Shown here: in pieces, positions 16,939 through 25,121 of the stretch
Layout: every line of letters starts with the position of its first letter
How positions within the stretch are numbered: position 1 is the first letter of the stretch
DNA from: Seleniivibrio woodruffii
GTDB lineage: Bacteria; Chrysiogenota; Deferribacteres; Deferribacterales; Geovibrionaceae
Assembly (NCBI RefSeq): GCF_004339245.1
Contig: NZ_SMGG01000003.1
Location: 523,106 to 587,105, forward strand
Length of the DNA stretch: 64,000 nt
Reading direction: 5' to 3'
Program-made: the position numbers and the translations under genes
Notes under the pieces: generated by a model
Told to the model about the DNA's origin: nothing
What the model saw: the letters and a program-made list of their open reading frames with translations, nothing else
Databases searched by the model: none

Positions 16939-17853
16939 ATGAAAAAGCTGTTAATTCTCTCTGTTCTTCTCTCCGCCGCCTTCGGACTGCACGCCGAACC
17001 GGTAATTCAGAAAGCCATGTATGCCGAAAGCAGATATTCGCAGTTCTACACGTTTCATTACGACAAAGCTGTTTCTGCTGACGGAAAAAGAACATACAGA
17101 ATAGTCACCGCTGTCCCGAAAAAATCGCCCCGGACAGGCGGCTATCCTGTCGTGTATGCTCTTGACGGCAACGCCGCCCTGCATCACGTCTCTGAAAAAC
17201 AGCTTGGAGAGCTTTCTGCGGGTGAGCCTCCGGTTCTGGTTTCGATAGGCTACGAGACAGATGAGCTGTTCGACATGCCGTCAAGAACCTATGATTTCAC
17301 TCCTAAGCGCAGTGACGGCAAACCCGCTGTTGATGCTCTGGACACCTCCCGAACGGGCGGCGGAGCAGATGAGTTTTTAACGTTCATAGAGAACAGGGTG
17401 TTTTTAATTTCAGAGAAGTACGCTCATGTGAATAATGACAAAAAAAACCTTTTCGGGCACTCATACGGCGGGCTGTTCGTTCTGTATGCGCTGTCTGCCA
17501 GACCGGATATGTTTAAAAACTTCGTTTCCGCAGACCCTGCCCTCTGGTGGCAGGACGGAGACTTTTATAAAAGCATAACTGAGAGCGAACCGAAAGGGCT
17601 TAAAGGTAAAAACGTTTTTATGCTTAAGGGTGCGGCAAAGCAGGCATATACCCCTGCTCAGGAGGACAGCGAAAGGGTTAAGCTGAGAAAGAAGCTCTAC
17701 GGAAATATACCTTCCGATGCATCGCTGAGTATTATAAGGAAACTGTCGTCTGCGGATGGTGTTCGGACTCAGTATATCGAATACGGATGGCTGTCACACG
17801 GGCCTCTTTTCCCCGTTTCGCTTGATTTTGCATTGAAAGCCGCTTCAGAATAG
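16939..17853 (+). CDS. Periplasmic siderophore esterase (IroE/Cee-like alpha/beta hydrolase)
   Basis: Likely cleaves the trilactone backbone of ferric-enterobactin-type siderophores in the periplasm. It has 304 residues and a signal peptide ending GLHA. The alpha/beta-hydrolase (PF00756-type) features are GYETDELFDMPSRTYDFTP, the nucleophile elbow GHSYGG with Ser175, and a catalytic-type His287 in LSHGPLFP. Family members are IroE, BesA, Fes and Campylobacter Cee; the signal peptide fits Cee/IroE, not cytoplasmic Fes. It lies directly after the receptor. Together with the CeuE-like binding protein this implies hydrolysis before import. Confidence 0.88.
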   Translation: MKKLLILSVLLSAAFGLHAEPVIQKAMYAESRYSQFYTFHYDKAVSADGKRTYRIVTAVPKKSPRTGGYPVVYALDGNAALHHVSEKQLGELSAGEPPVLVSIGYETDELFDMPSRTYDFTPKRSDGKPAVDALDTSRTGGGADEFLTFIENRVFLISEKYAHVNNDKKNLFGHSYGGLFVLYALSARPDMFKNFVSADPALWWQDGDFYKSITESEPKGLKGKNVFMLKGAAKQAYTPAQEDSERVKLRKKLYGNIPSDASLSIIRKLSSADGVRTQYIEYGWLSHGPLFPVSLDFALKAASE

Positions 17854-17857
17854 AAAA

Positions 17858-17878
17858 AGCTCCCTTCGGGGAGCTTTA
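17858..17878 (+). terminator. Terminator after the esterase gene
   Basis: Stem AGCTCCC/GGGAGCT with a TTCG tetraloop, four bases after the stop codon. An almost identical hairpin recurs at 18031-18054 on the other side of a repeat element. Confidence 0.75.
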
Positions 17879-17884
17879 TGTTGT

Positions 17885-18022
17885 TGACAAAGTTTGCTTT
17901 GCGCTCTTAAGCCTCCCTTTGCCAAAGGGAGGTTTGGAGGGATTTTCTTTTATTAGCAGGGAAATCCACCCTGCCCTCCTTTCCCAAAGGAGGGTGCAAT
18001 AAAGCAAAACTATAGTTTGTCA
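17885..18022. repeat. 138-bp MITE/REP-like element with nested inverted repeats
   Basis: The outer ends are TGACAAA (17885-17891) and TTTGTCA (18016-18022), with GCTTT/AAAGC just inside. Within are two strong hairpins, CCTCCCTTTGCCAAAGGGAGG and CCCTCCTTT...AAAGGAGGG, facing each other across GGGATTTT and AAATCC. Both hairpin modules recur, inverted, at 24947-25025. No coding capacity is seen. Confidence 0.75.
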
Positions 18023-18030
18023 TCAGTCTG

Positions 18031-18054
18031 AAGCTCCCTTCGGGGAGCTTTTTA
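18031..18054 (+). terminator. Second TTCG-loop terminator, direct repeat of 17858-17878
   Basis: Stem AAGCTCCC/GGGAGCTT with loop TTCG, then TTTATTT. It is nearly identical to the hairpin after the esterase gene and lies just past the stop of the convergent minus-strand gene at 18056. Confidence 0.75.
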
Positions 18055-18055
18055 T

Positions 18056-18304
18056 TTACTGCATTTCCATTATCTGCTGCTCGTAGCCCTCGATGCTGCA
18101 CTCCTGTGCGCTGAGGCCGAGGCTCACCATTCCGAACATCCTGCCGAACCTTTCTCTGTCGATATCCTCTTTGCCGAGATACACTTCCAGCATCTCAAGG
18201 CAAACGGTGGGGTCGCCTTCGTGGGGCATGGAGTAGTTCTGCATCATTTTGTGGATGTTGTTGTAAAATTCGGGTGTGTCGGAGAAATATGCACGTCTTC
18301 CCAT
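18056..18304 (-). CDS. Small hypothetical protein, 82 residues
   Basis: Starts at the ATG at 18304 with GGAGGA five bases upstream, giving MGRRAYFSDTPEFYNNIHKM. An upstream in-frame start has no ribosome site and is rejected. The protein is soluble, slightly acidic, Met-rich, and ends GYEQQIMEMQ. I recognise no family. It lies convergent to the iron island and divergent from the signalling module at 18475, with about 170 bases between. The good ribosome site and separate placement support a real gene. Confidence 0.65.
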   Translation of the reverse strand: MGRRAYFSDTPEFYNNIHKMMQNYSMPHEGDPTVCLEMLEVYLGKEDIDRERFGRMFGMVSLGLSAQECSIEGYEQQIMEMQ

Positions 18305-18474
18305 AGTCGTCCTCCATATAGGATTACTGACTGTATTAAGGGCCTTTTTCCCTGCGAAGCCGCTGTATAAGGCTATTATAGCACAGGCTGAGCCTTTTTC
18401 CGAAATTAATCCGAGCAATTTGTGCAGAATAGTGTAAAATAATTTTATAATTCTGATTTTGCGAGGAGAAGCGG

Positions 18475-19062
18475 ATGGCTTCAGCGCCGGAACTTGAGCG
18501 CAGGCTGGACATCACATACAGATATTTCTCCCACCACATACGCACGTGCACTTCTGTTGTGGTGGCTATGCTGGATGCCGTGGCGGAGGGACTCACCGAC
18601 GATTCCATGACAGCCATGATAATGGAGTCCGGATACCTGCTGGATATTTATGACCGAGGGATGAGCGTCTGTTTCAGCCACATCCTGAACAAACCCCACA
18701 ATGTTGAGCTTGAAGAGGTTGATATGGATCACCTGACCGAGCTTTACATAAAGAACGGTGTGTCGCCGGAAAGCCCTATGGTGACCCATCATCTTAAGGG
18801 TGTGCATGTGACATGCGACGCTTATTCGTTCAAAAGCCTTTTCCAGATACTCATGCAGGAGGGGCTTGCCTCGTCCAGAGACGAGCTGAAAATTGTGCAT
18901 GACGATAATAAAATATTCATTATCCCCGACAAGGGATACAACGAGATACAGCCTATTTTTTCCATTTTTGCGGAGATTTTTGAAAGAACGGGAATTGTGA
19001 TGAGCTTCGACAAATCTTCAATCATTCTGAGGTTCCAAAATGAAAGTATTAATTGCAGATGA
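18475..19062 (+). CDS. Histidine-kinase-like phosphotransfer protein lacking a functional ATPase domain
   Basis: A 195-residue protein. Residues about 5-45 look like a dimerisation/phosphoacceptor (DHp) helix: YFSHHIRTCTSVVVAMLD parallels the kinase H-box pattern SHEIRTPL, with His20 as the likely phosphorylated residue and Cys replacing the usual Pro. The rest may be a shrunken catalytic-like domain: IPDKGYNE recalls the D-box, but the N-box and glycine-rich lid are missing. This layout recalls ChpT-type phosphotransferases. GAGGAG lies seven bases before the ATG. It overlaps the lone receiver gene by 23 bases, strongly linking the two. Function is inferred. Confidence 0.7.
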   Translation: MASAPELERRLDITYRYFSHHIRTCTSVVVAMLDAVAEGLTDDSMTAMIMESGYLLDIYDRGMSVCFSHILNKPHNVELEEVDMDHLTELYIKNGVSPESPMVTHHLKGVHVTCDAYSFKSLFQILMQEGLASSRDELKIVHDDNKIFIIPDKGYNEIQPIFSIFAEIFERTGIVMSFDKSSIILRFQNESINCR

Positions 19063-19396
19063 CGAACTGCGTCTGCGCAAGGTTGTTTCGCTCCATCTGA
19101 AAAAGAGCGGATTTGATGTTTTTGAGGCCGGAAACGGTCAGCAGGCTGTGGATATGGCGAAGGAGATAATTCCTGATGTGATAGTTCTGGACGTTATGAT
19201 GCCGGAGAAAACCGGTCTTGAGGCCTGTGCCGAGCTGAAGGCGCATCCTGAGCTTTCGAAGATCCCCGTTGTTCTGCTGACGGCAATGGCCGAGGCGGAC
19301 GATATGAAAAAAGGAAGGGATGCCGGAGCCGATGAGTATCTTACTAAGCCTTTCAGCCCCAAAGAACTTATCGATATAATCAGAAGCAGGTCATAA
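19040..19396 (+). CDS. Single-domain response regulator (CheY-like receiver)
   Basis: A 118-residue stand-alone receiver. The acidic pair is at Asp8-Asp9, the phosphorylation site Asp52 lies in VIVLDVMMPEKTG, the conserved Thr is in LLTAMAEADD, and Lys102 is in YLTKPFSPKEL. It overlaps the phosphotransfer-like gene by 23 bases and the HDOD gene by one base. It probably passes phosphate or acts by binding a partner within this module. Its sequence is closer to PleD/DivK-type receivers than to chemotaxis CheY. Confidence 0.9.
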   Translation: MKVLIADDELRLRKVVSLHLKKSGFDVFEAGNGQQAVDMAKEIIPDVIVLDVMMPEKTGLEACAELKAHPELSKIPVVLLTAMAEADDMKKGRDAGADEYLTKPFSPKELIDIIRSRS

Positions 19397-20493
19397 TGCG
19401 TATTCTTTTTATAGGTTCTCAGGAGAGCAGAGCGCTTTTTCAGTCCGCAGTAAAGGGGCACGGCGAGATAACATCGGACAAAGATTCCGAGCTTTGCATC
19501 ATTGAGGTTTCAGAAGTTTCCACCCTTTTCAGACTGCCGAAGAAATTTTCGGTTCCCACGTTTTTTTACATAACCAAAAAGGACAAACAGCTTATTGAAG
19601 CTCTTTCGGATTTCAAGATATCGGGCATTTTTTTCCCGCCGCTTAAGCCGGAGGACATTGTCAGCAAGATGTTCCGTGGCAGTGCACAGCCGAAAGCCGC
19701 CGTTACGGACGGTTTTGACACCCTGAAAGCTAAAATAATAGCCAAGGCGGAGAATATTCCGCCCCTGCCGGCACTCGCCCGTGAGCTGGTTCGGCTCACC
19801 CGCAACGACAAAACCCAGATGAAGGATTTTGTCGAACAGATAAAAAAGGATCAGGGACTCAGCTCCAGAATAATAAAGCTTGTCAATTCGCCTTTCTACG
19901 GGGTCAGACAGGAGATATCCAGCATAGACCGTGCGACGGTTCTGCTGGGGCTTAATACAGTGAAAAATCTTGCTCTGGCGGTTTCCACCGAGCAGTTTTA
20001 CAATAAAAATTTCAGTCTGTTCAAAACCACCGGACAGAAGATATGGCACCACGGATTCGTCGTAGGCCGCCTTTGCGAGGTGATAGCAAAACCCGCAGGA
20101 GAGGATGAGGATTCTCTCTATCTCGCAGGTCTGATGCACGACATGGGAAAGACCGTCATAGTCGATTTTCTGGTGAAAGAGGTAAGCACAATAGAGGACG
20201 AGCGCAATCAACTGGGAACCGACCACTGCGCAGTGGGCGAACTGGTGCTCACCAAGTGGGCTGTGGTGAAGGATATCGCCGAAGCGGTTCACAATCACCA
20301 TCAGCTCGGCAAGGATATTTTCAGCCGGATACTTTACTACGCAAACCAGATGCATAAGAATATAGACAGTGCGGAAGATCTCCACGACAATATAGAGGAC
20401 TGCGCCTTCGCTGTGGGGGTGCCGTTCGAAAAACTTGAGGAACTGGTGATGCCCGTGCTGGAATCGGAAAGGATTGGTAATGATACTGCCTAG
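19396..20493 (+). CDS. HDOD-domain signalling protein with degenerate receiver-like N-terminus
   Basis: A 365-residue cytoplasmic protein. Residues 1-105 look like a receiver fold (MRILFIGSQESRALFQ) but lack clear phosphorylation residues. Residues about 110-310 form an HDOD domain (IPPLPALARELVRLTRN, SSRIIKLVNSPFYG, AGLMHDMGKTVIVDFL, then HNHHQLG). HDOD proteins are usually non-catalytic relatives of HD-GYP proteins that recruit partners in signalling. The start overlaps the receiver stop by one base (TAATG), and the end overlaps the phosphatase gene by 14 bases. Confidence 0.88.
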   Translation: MRILFIGSQESRALFQSAVKGHGEITSDKDSELCIIEVSEVSTLFRLPKKFSVPTFFYITKKDKQLIEALSDFKISGIFFPPLKPEDIVSKMFRGSAQPKAAVTDGFDTLKAKIIAKAENIPPLPALARELVRLTRNDKTQMKDFVEQIKKDQGLSSRIIKLVNSPFYGVRQEISSIDRATVLLGLNTVKNLALAVSTEQFYNKNFSLFKTTGQKIWHHGFVVGRLCEVIAKPAGEDEDSLYLAGLMHDMGKTVIVDFLVKEVSTIEDERNQLGTDHCAVGELVLTKWAVVKDIAEAVHNHHQLGKDIFSRILYYANQMHKNIDSAEDLHDNIEDCAFAVGVPFEKLEELVMPVLESERIGNDTA

Positions 20494-22045
20494 AAAACTT
20501 CTGGATGCCATTTTTGCTCCCGGTGTGAGGGAATTTTATCATGCGCTTAAGGAATATCTGGACGGCGCAGGTTTTGTCCCCTTCACCATCTGGCAGGTGG
20601 ACATGAGCATATGCACACCGCTTATGGGTGAATATAAGAATGCCGAAGGCCGCTACGATATCCACGATCTGGGCTTCAACGAGGACGGCAGCAGTGACGG
20701 CAGCAGAGTTCTTGAGTTCTTCGATGAAAGAATAGAGGTCTGCGCAACTGTGTTTTTTAGCCATATGGGTGTGATATACGGGGCTGTGACCTTCCATGCG
20801 AAACCGGAACATAAGATGTTTTACGAGCTGGACAGCTTCAGCGGATACATCGGTCAGCGGATTTCTGAACTGATGGCCCGTGAGAAGAATATAAACGTTT
20901 ATGTGGACTACCAGAAGAAGATAGAGTTTGTTAAACAGAGCAGCCGCATTCTGCGTGCTGTGGAGCTTGACGAAGTGGTGGCCATGGCGCTGACTTTTTT
21001 TATGGACGTTTTCAGCGCAGAGGCGGGCTGTGTTCTGCATAACGGCGAGTTCAAAGGGTTCGGCGTTGAAGAGGGCGACATCCGCAACAACATCCGTATC
21101 GGCAATCATGGTGCATATGCGTATGTGATGGGGCTTGACTACACAGAGTTCATAGAGGACAGGATAGACTGTTCGAAATTCAACATAGAGAACATTTTCA
21201 TCATCTACGAAGAGACCAAGAACATCCGTATCCTGCTGTTCAACATACATTTTGATATAATTCCGGATAAGGAATTTTCCGAACTGGTGTCCTCAATAGT
21301 CTCAACCGCTGTGGAAAACGCAGTTTACCACCAGAGAATGACGAAACTGAAAGTTCAGGAATCGGAGATGGCCGTCACCGGAGACATTCTGAACAAGTTT
21401 GTTTCAAAAGAGGTCTCTGCCGACTGCGGAATAAAGCTGAGGGGAATAAACCGCCCCGCCAGAGCCGCCGGAGGCGACTATATGGCTGTTAAGGAGACGG
21501 ACAAAGGGCTGTTCTTCTGTGTTGCCGACGTGTGCGGCAAAGGCTATTCTGCGGCGGTGTTCACCGTTGTGCTCAGTGTTTTCACAGAGAACGCAGCCCT
21601 GTTCAGCGGCGAAGCGGCTCTGGACAGACTGGCAGGCAGCCTGAATACGTTCCTGCTGGGTAAAAATTTCGGCGACAGGTTCATAACGGCATTCTTCGGC
21701 TACATCGACAGAGCCGACCTTACGCTCAAATATATCTCCTGCGGTCATGAACCGGTGATGCATATTTCAGAAACTGCTGATAACCGTATAGTTTCTGACT
21801 TCCTGCCCATCGGCCTTATGGAAGAGAACTACTCTGTTAAGAGCGTTCAGCTGAAAAAGGAAGACATACTTTTTCTCTACACCGACGGTCTGACCGAATA
21901 TATGAATGAAGATAATCTTACAAATAAGGTCAAACAGCTTGCAAAATCTGAACCGGATAATATACTTGATGTTCTTTACGAGGATATGGTATTGGACAGG
22001 GACAGTCAGCGGGATGACTTCACCTGCATGATCATCAGAATTTAA
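20480..22045 (+). CDS. SpoIIE-type PP2C serine phosphatase with sensor domains
   Basis: A 521-residue protein. The first third is unrecognised, and residues about 140-290 look GAF-like. A C-terminal SpoIIE/PP2C phosphatase follows: AAGGDYMAV and FCVADVCGKGYSAAV hold the metal-binding Asp residues, then LYTDGLTEYMN and QRDDFTCMIIRI close the domain. The ATG at 20480 is preferred over an in-frame TTG two codons upstream; AAAGGA precedes it. Such phosphatases usually act on anti-sigma-factor antagonists, but none is encoded nearby. It is the last gene of the four-gene signalling module. Confidence 0.9.
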   Translation: MILPRKLLDAIFAPGVREFYHALKEYLDGAGFVPFTIWQVDMSICTPLMGEYKNAEGRYDIHDLGFNEDGSSDGSRVLEFFDERIEVCATVFFSHMGVIYGAVTFHAKPEHKMFYELDSFSGYIGQRISELMAREKNINVYVDYQKKIEFVKQSSRILRAVELDEVVAMALTFFMDVFSAEAGCVLHNGEFKGFGVEEGDIRNNIRIGNHGAYAYVMGLDYTEFIEDRIDCSKFNIENIFIIYEETKNIRILLFNIHFDIIPDKEFSELVSSIVSTAVENAVYHQRMTKLKVQESEMAVTGDILNKFVSKEVSADCGIKLRGINRPARAAGGDYMAVKETDKGLFFCVADVCGKGYSAAVFTVVLSVFTENAALFSGEAALDRLAGSLNTFLLGKNFGDRFITAFFGYIDRADLTLKYISCGHEPVMHISETADNRIVSDFLPIGLMEENYSVKSVQLKKEDILFLYTDGLTEYMNEDNLTNKVKQLAKSEPDNILDVLYEDMVLDRDSQRDDFTCMIIRI

Positions 22046-22055
22046 GAGGGTTATC

Positions 22056-22739
22056 TTGGAACAGAAATCAAAAGAAATACAGCAGATGTTTGATAATATA
22101 GCAGGAAAATACGACCTTCTGAACAGGCTTCTCAGCTTCAGAACAGACGTGCGCTGGCGCAAAAAGGCCATAAAACTGGTCGGCATAGCCAATGGACAGC
22201 GTGTCCTCGACCTTGCATGCGGAACTGCGGACATGATGATCGAGATGGACAGGCGTGTTGACGGGGTTACACTCGTCGGAGGTGATTTCAGTTATAACAT
22301 GATGCTCATCGGCAAACAGAAGTTTCCCAAAGGTGCTTTCAGCGTAGCCGATGCCCATTGTCTGCCCTTTGCGGACAACAGTTTCGACCGGATAACCATA
22401 TCTTTCGGTTTCAGAAACGTAACCGACAAGCCCACAGGTCTGAAAGAGATGCACAGGGTTCTCAAAGACGGCGGCAAGCTCTGCATTCTGGAGTTTTCAC
22501 AGCCGGAAGGCCCCATTTTCAGCAGGCTTTACAGGCTCTATTTCACAAAGATACTCCCTTTTATCGGCGGAATAATATCCGGCAACAGAAAAGCATACGA
22601 ATATCTGCCGGATTCTGTTTATAAATTTCCGAAAAAGGACGAATATAAGAAAATGATTCTCAACGCAGGTTTTTCCGAAGTTATATTCAATCCCATGAGC
22701 TTCGGAATTTGCGATGCCACGATCTGTGTTAAAAAATAG
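22056..22739 (+). CDS. ubiE: Demethylmenaquinone/ubiquinone methyltransferase UbiE (MenG)
   Basis: SAM-dependent C-methyltransferase of the quinone pathway, 227 residues. The hallmarks are VLDLACGTADM (SAM motif I), ITISFGFRNV and ILEFSQPEGPIFSRLYRLYF, all typical of UbiE/COQ5. The start is TTG at 22056 with AAGAGG upstream; the next ATG (residue 10) would trim a conserved N-terminus. In an anaerobe with menaquinone it would make the final methylation of demethylmenaquinone. The preceding gene ends 10 bases upstream, so it may share a transcript with the signalling module. Confidence 0.95.
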   Translation: MEQKSKEIQQMFDNIAGKYDLLNRLLSFRTDVRWRKKAIKLVGIANGQRVLDLACGTADMMIEMDRRVDGVTLVGGDFSYNMMLIGKQKFPKGAFSVADAHCLPFADNSFDRITISFGFRNVTDKPTGLKEMHRVLKDGGKLCILEFSQPEGPIFSRLYRLYFTKILPFIGGIISGNRKAYEYLPDSVYKFPKKDEYKKMILNAGFSEVIFNPMSFGICDATICVKK

Positions 22740-22823
22740 CTTCTGAGTTTATTATTTATTTTCAATTGGTTGTTTCATTATTCGCTTATGCATATCAATT
22801 AGTTGTATAGTTTAATTTTTATA

Positions 22824-22856
22824 TTGACGTAATGGCGAATATGTATATATTTCGCC
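22824..22856 (+). promoter_or_regulatory. Promoter with overlapping inverted repeat before the chemoreceptor gene
   Basis: TTGACG (22824-22829) and TATATT (22846-22851) have a 16-base spacer. A perfect inverted repeat, GGCGAA (22834-22839) and TTCGCC (22851-22856), spans the spacer and -10 box. This is a natural place for a repressor to sit. Confidence 0.5.
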
Positions 22857-22903
22857 TTACAATATACAATCCGCTGCACAATTTACTTGATATTGGGGGA
22901 AGA

Positions 22904-24946
22904 ATGAATCTAAAAAGCATCAGAGTGAAATATTCTCTGTATTTCGGTATTCCGCTTATCATTATCTTTTTTTTCCTGGCCTATGCAACAGGCGAAAAAG
23001 TTAAAAACGAGATGCTGCTTGAGTCGAAAGCGTCTCTTGAGGCAAATTCTGCCATTCTCAACGAAACAGTAAGCCTTTTTTACGCTCAGTCGCTGGAAAT
23101 AGTCGGGGCAAACTTCAGCAATTTCCGAAATCTGCTTTATCAGAAATCAGACTTTTCTCTGGAACAGACGGACGCTCTGACGGTTGACGCTGTAAACCAG
23201 AAGAGCAGTGAAGCGCACACAGTCACCATTCCTGCGATGATGTACGGCGGCCAGAAGGTCTATGAAAACTTTGCCATGGTGGACGATACTGCCGGAAAGG
23301 CGAAGGTGGAAGGGCTGACGGCAACCATTTTTCAGGTTATCGACAAGGGGCTTCTGCGCATATCAACCAACGTTGTCAAAAAAGACGGCACAAGAGCCGT
23401 CGGAACATATATTCCTGAAGATTCAGCGGTCTATCAGACTGTAATGTCCGGTCAGACATACAGGGGCAGGGCTCTTGTTGTGGGCAAATGGTACTGGACT
23501 GTCTATGAACCCATAAAATCCGGCGGGGACATAATCGGGGTTCTTTATGTGGGAATATCCGAGGACGTTCTTCTTAATTCAATCCGCAGTTCACTCTCAA
23601 AGGTAAAAATAGCAGAAACAGGCTATCCGTTCGTTTTCGACAGCGAGGGCAACTATCTTGTGCACCCCGAAAAAGAGGGTATGAACGGGCTTGAGGACAC
23701 TGATACAGAAGGTTTCGCCTATATCAAAGACATGATAGAGAAAAAGAAGGGCGACACTGAATATTACGAAATGAAGGACGGCAACCCCGAAAAGAGGATC
23801 ATGAAGTTCTTCACTCTGGATCAGCTCGGCTGGATAGTTGCCGTAGGCTCTTTCGAAAGCGAGTTTCTCGTTTATCAGCAGGCGGTCATCAGAGGTCTGG
23901 CGTTCATCCACGTGGCCGCCATAGTCGTTCTTCTGCTGATGGTCATAACCGTTACGGGGATACTCTCCAAAGACCTGATATTCCTGAGAAATAAGATGGT
24001 GGACGAGAAGGATCTTACCAATCGCATCACTCTGAAAAGGGATGATGAACTGGGGCAGCTCGCATCATACATGAATACATTCATAGAGAATCTGCACAGA
24101 ATTATAATCCGTGTTAAGGAGAGCACAACAGACCTCTCCAGCATAAACAACGAACTCGCCTCCACAATGGAGGAGTTCTCGTCAACTTTCAGAGAGCAGA
24201 CCGACGAGATAAGCGGTGTCGCAGGAGAACTTCTTGAGGTGCGGTCACAGACTGAAGCTGTTGAAGCAAGTATGCAGAGCATCTCCGTTCAGACCGAAGA
24301 GACCATCTCCAAAACAAAAGAGGGCGGAGTCAAACTTGACAGGTCGCTGGGTGCAATTCAGGATATCAGCGTTCAGGTTGGCGAACTCTCATCAACAGTT
24401 GACAAACTCTCCGAATCTTCCGAGGAGATAGGCAACATAATCAACGTTATCAGCGATATCGCCGATCAGACAAACCTCCTTGCCCTCAACGCCGCAATAG
24501 AGGCCGCCAGAGCCGGAGAAGCAGGACGCGGATTTGCAGTGGTTGCCGACGAGGTGCGCAAGCTGGCGGAAAAAACACAGACCGCCACCAACGAGATAGG
24601 CAAGATAATCTCCACGCTCCAGTCGGAAACAGTGACCGTTAACAGCACAATGAAAGAGGCCGCCCTGACCGTCGGTGTGGGAGTTACAACCATAACGGAC
24701 GCAAAGGAGACCTTCGACACGATAATATACGCAATGGATGAGATCCGCTCGGCAAACACCGGAATGGCGGAAACAGTGCTCAGTCAGACACACTCCATAA
24801 ACCATATCGGAGCCAAACTTGAGAACGTTACCGACAGCATCAAGCAGAGCTTCATAGCAGTGTCCAACGTGAACGATACTGTGGCGCAGCTGCAGAAGGA
24901 TGCGGTGGAGTTGATGTCGCTGGCTAACGAATTCAAGACAGAGTAA
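22904..24946 (+). CDS. Methyl-accepting chemotaxis protein with Cache sensor
   Basis: A 680-residue inner-membrane chemoreceptor. The first membrane segment is about residues 15-30. The periplasmic Cache-type domain includes [16 protein letters not shown] and the motif [19 protein letters not shown]. The second membrane segment is near residue 335. HAMP follows, and the signalling hairpin [20 protein letters not shown] marks the kinase-contact tip. The start at 22904 has GGGGGA just upstream; an in-frame ATG further up is rejected. Cache receptors often sense small organic acids or amino acids; the ligand cannot be read here. A chemoreceptor implies a motile cell. Confidence 0.94.
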   Translation: MNLKSIRVKYSLYFGIPLIIIFFFLAYATGEKVKNEMLLESKASLEANSAILNETVSLFYAQSLEIVGANFSNFRNLLYQKSDFSLEQTDALTVDAVNQKSSEAHTVTIPAMMYGGQKVYENFAMVDDTAGKAKVEGLTATIFQVIDKGLLRISTNVVKKDGTRAVGTYIPEDSAVYQTVMSGQTYRGRALVVGKWYWTVYEPIKSGGDIIGVLYVGISEDVLLNSIRSSLSKVKIAETGYPFVFDSEGNYLVHPEKEGMNGLEDTDTEGFAYIKDMIEKKKGDTEYYEMKDGNPEKRIMKFFTLDQLGWIVAVGSFESEFLVYQQAVIRGLAFIHVAAIVVLLLMVITVTGILSKDLIFLRNKMVDEKDLTNRITLKRDDELGQLASYMNTFIENLHRIIIRVKESTTDLSSINNELASTMEEFSSTFREQTDEISGVAGELLEVRSQTEAVEASMQSISVQTEETISKTKEGGVKLDRSLGAIQDISVQVGELSSTVDKLSESSEEIGNIINVISDIADQTNLLALNAAIEAARAGEAGRGFAVVADEVRKLAEKTQTATNEIGKIISTLQSETVTVNSTMKEAALTVGVGVTTITDAKETFDTIIYAMDEIRSANTGMAETVLSQTHSINHIGAKLENVTDSIKQSFIAVSNVNDTVAQLQKDAVELMSLANEFKTE

Positions 24947-25025
24947 TACAAATCCCTCCAAACCTCCCTTTATAAAAGGGAGGCTTAAAGCTCCCTCCTT
25001 TGACAAAGGAGGGCTGGGGTGGATT
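24947..25025. repeat. Second copy of the CCTCCCTTT REP-like modules, inverted
   Basis: AAATCCCTCC plus the hairpin CCTCCCTTT...AAAGGGAGG is the reverse complement of the first module in 17885-18022. CTCCTTTGACAAAGGAG...GGTGGATTT is the reverse complement of the second. The module order is kept while each module is flipped, as if cut from a longer alternating array. The outer TGACAAA ends are absent. It begins one base after the chemoreceptor stop. Confidence 0.7.
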
Positions 25026-25121
25026 TACATTGTCTCATGAAATTATCATGTATATAATCGGGTATGACAGGAGGCTGTTATACCCGATCTTGATTTCTAC
25101 CTCAAACGTACTGATATCCCT

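Noticed and set aside
17905-17990. CRISPR-like repeats
   Set aside because: The repeated pieces are two palindromic modules, not regularly spaced direct repeats with unique spacers, and no cas gene is near.
19510-20511. 333-codon minus-strand frame opposite the HDOD gene
   Set aside because: It is antisense to a gene with clear HDOD motifs and tight operon overlaps, with no domain of its own.
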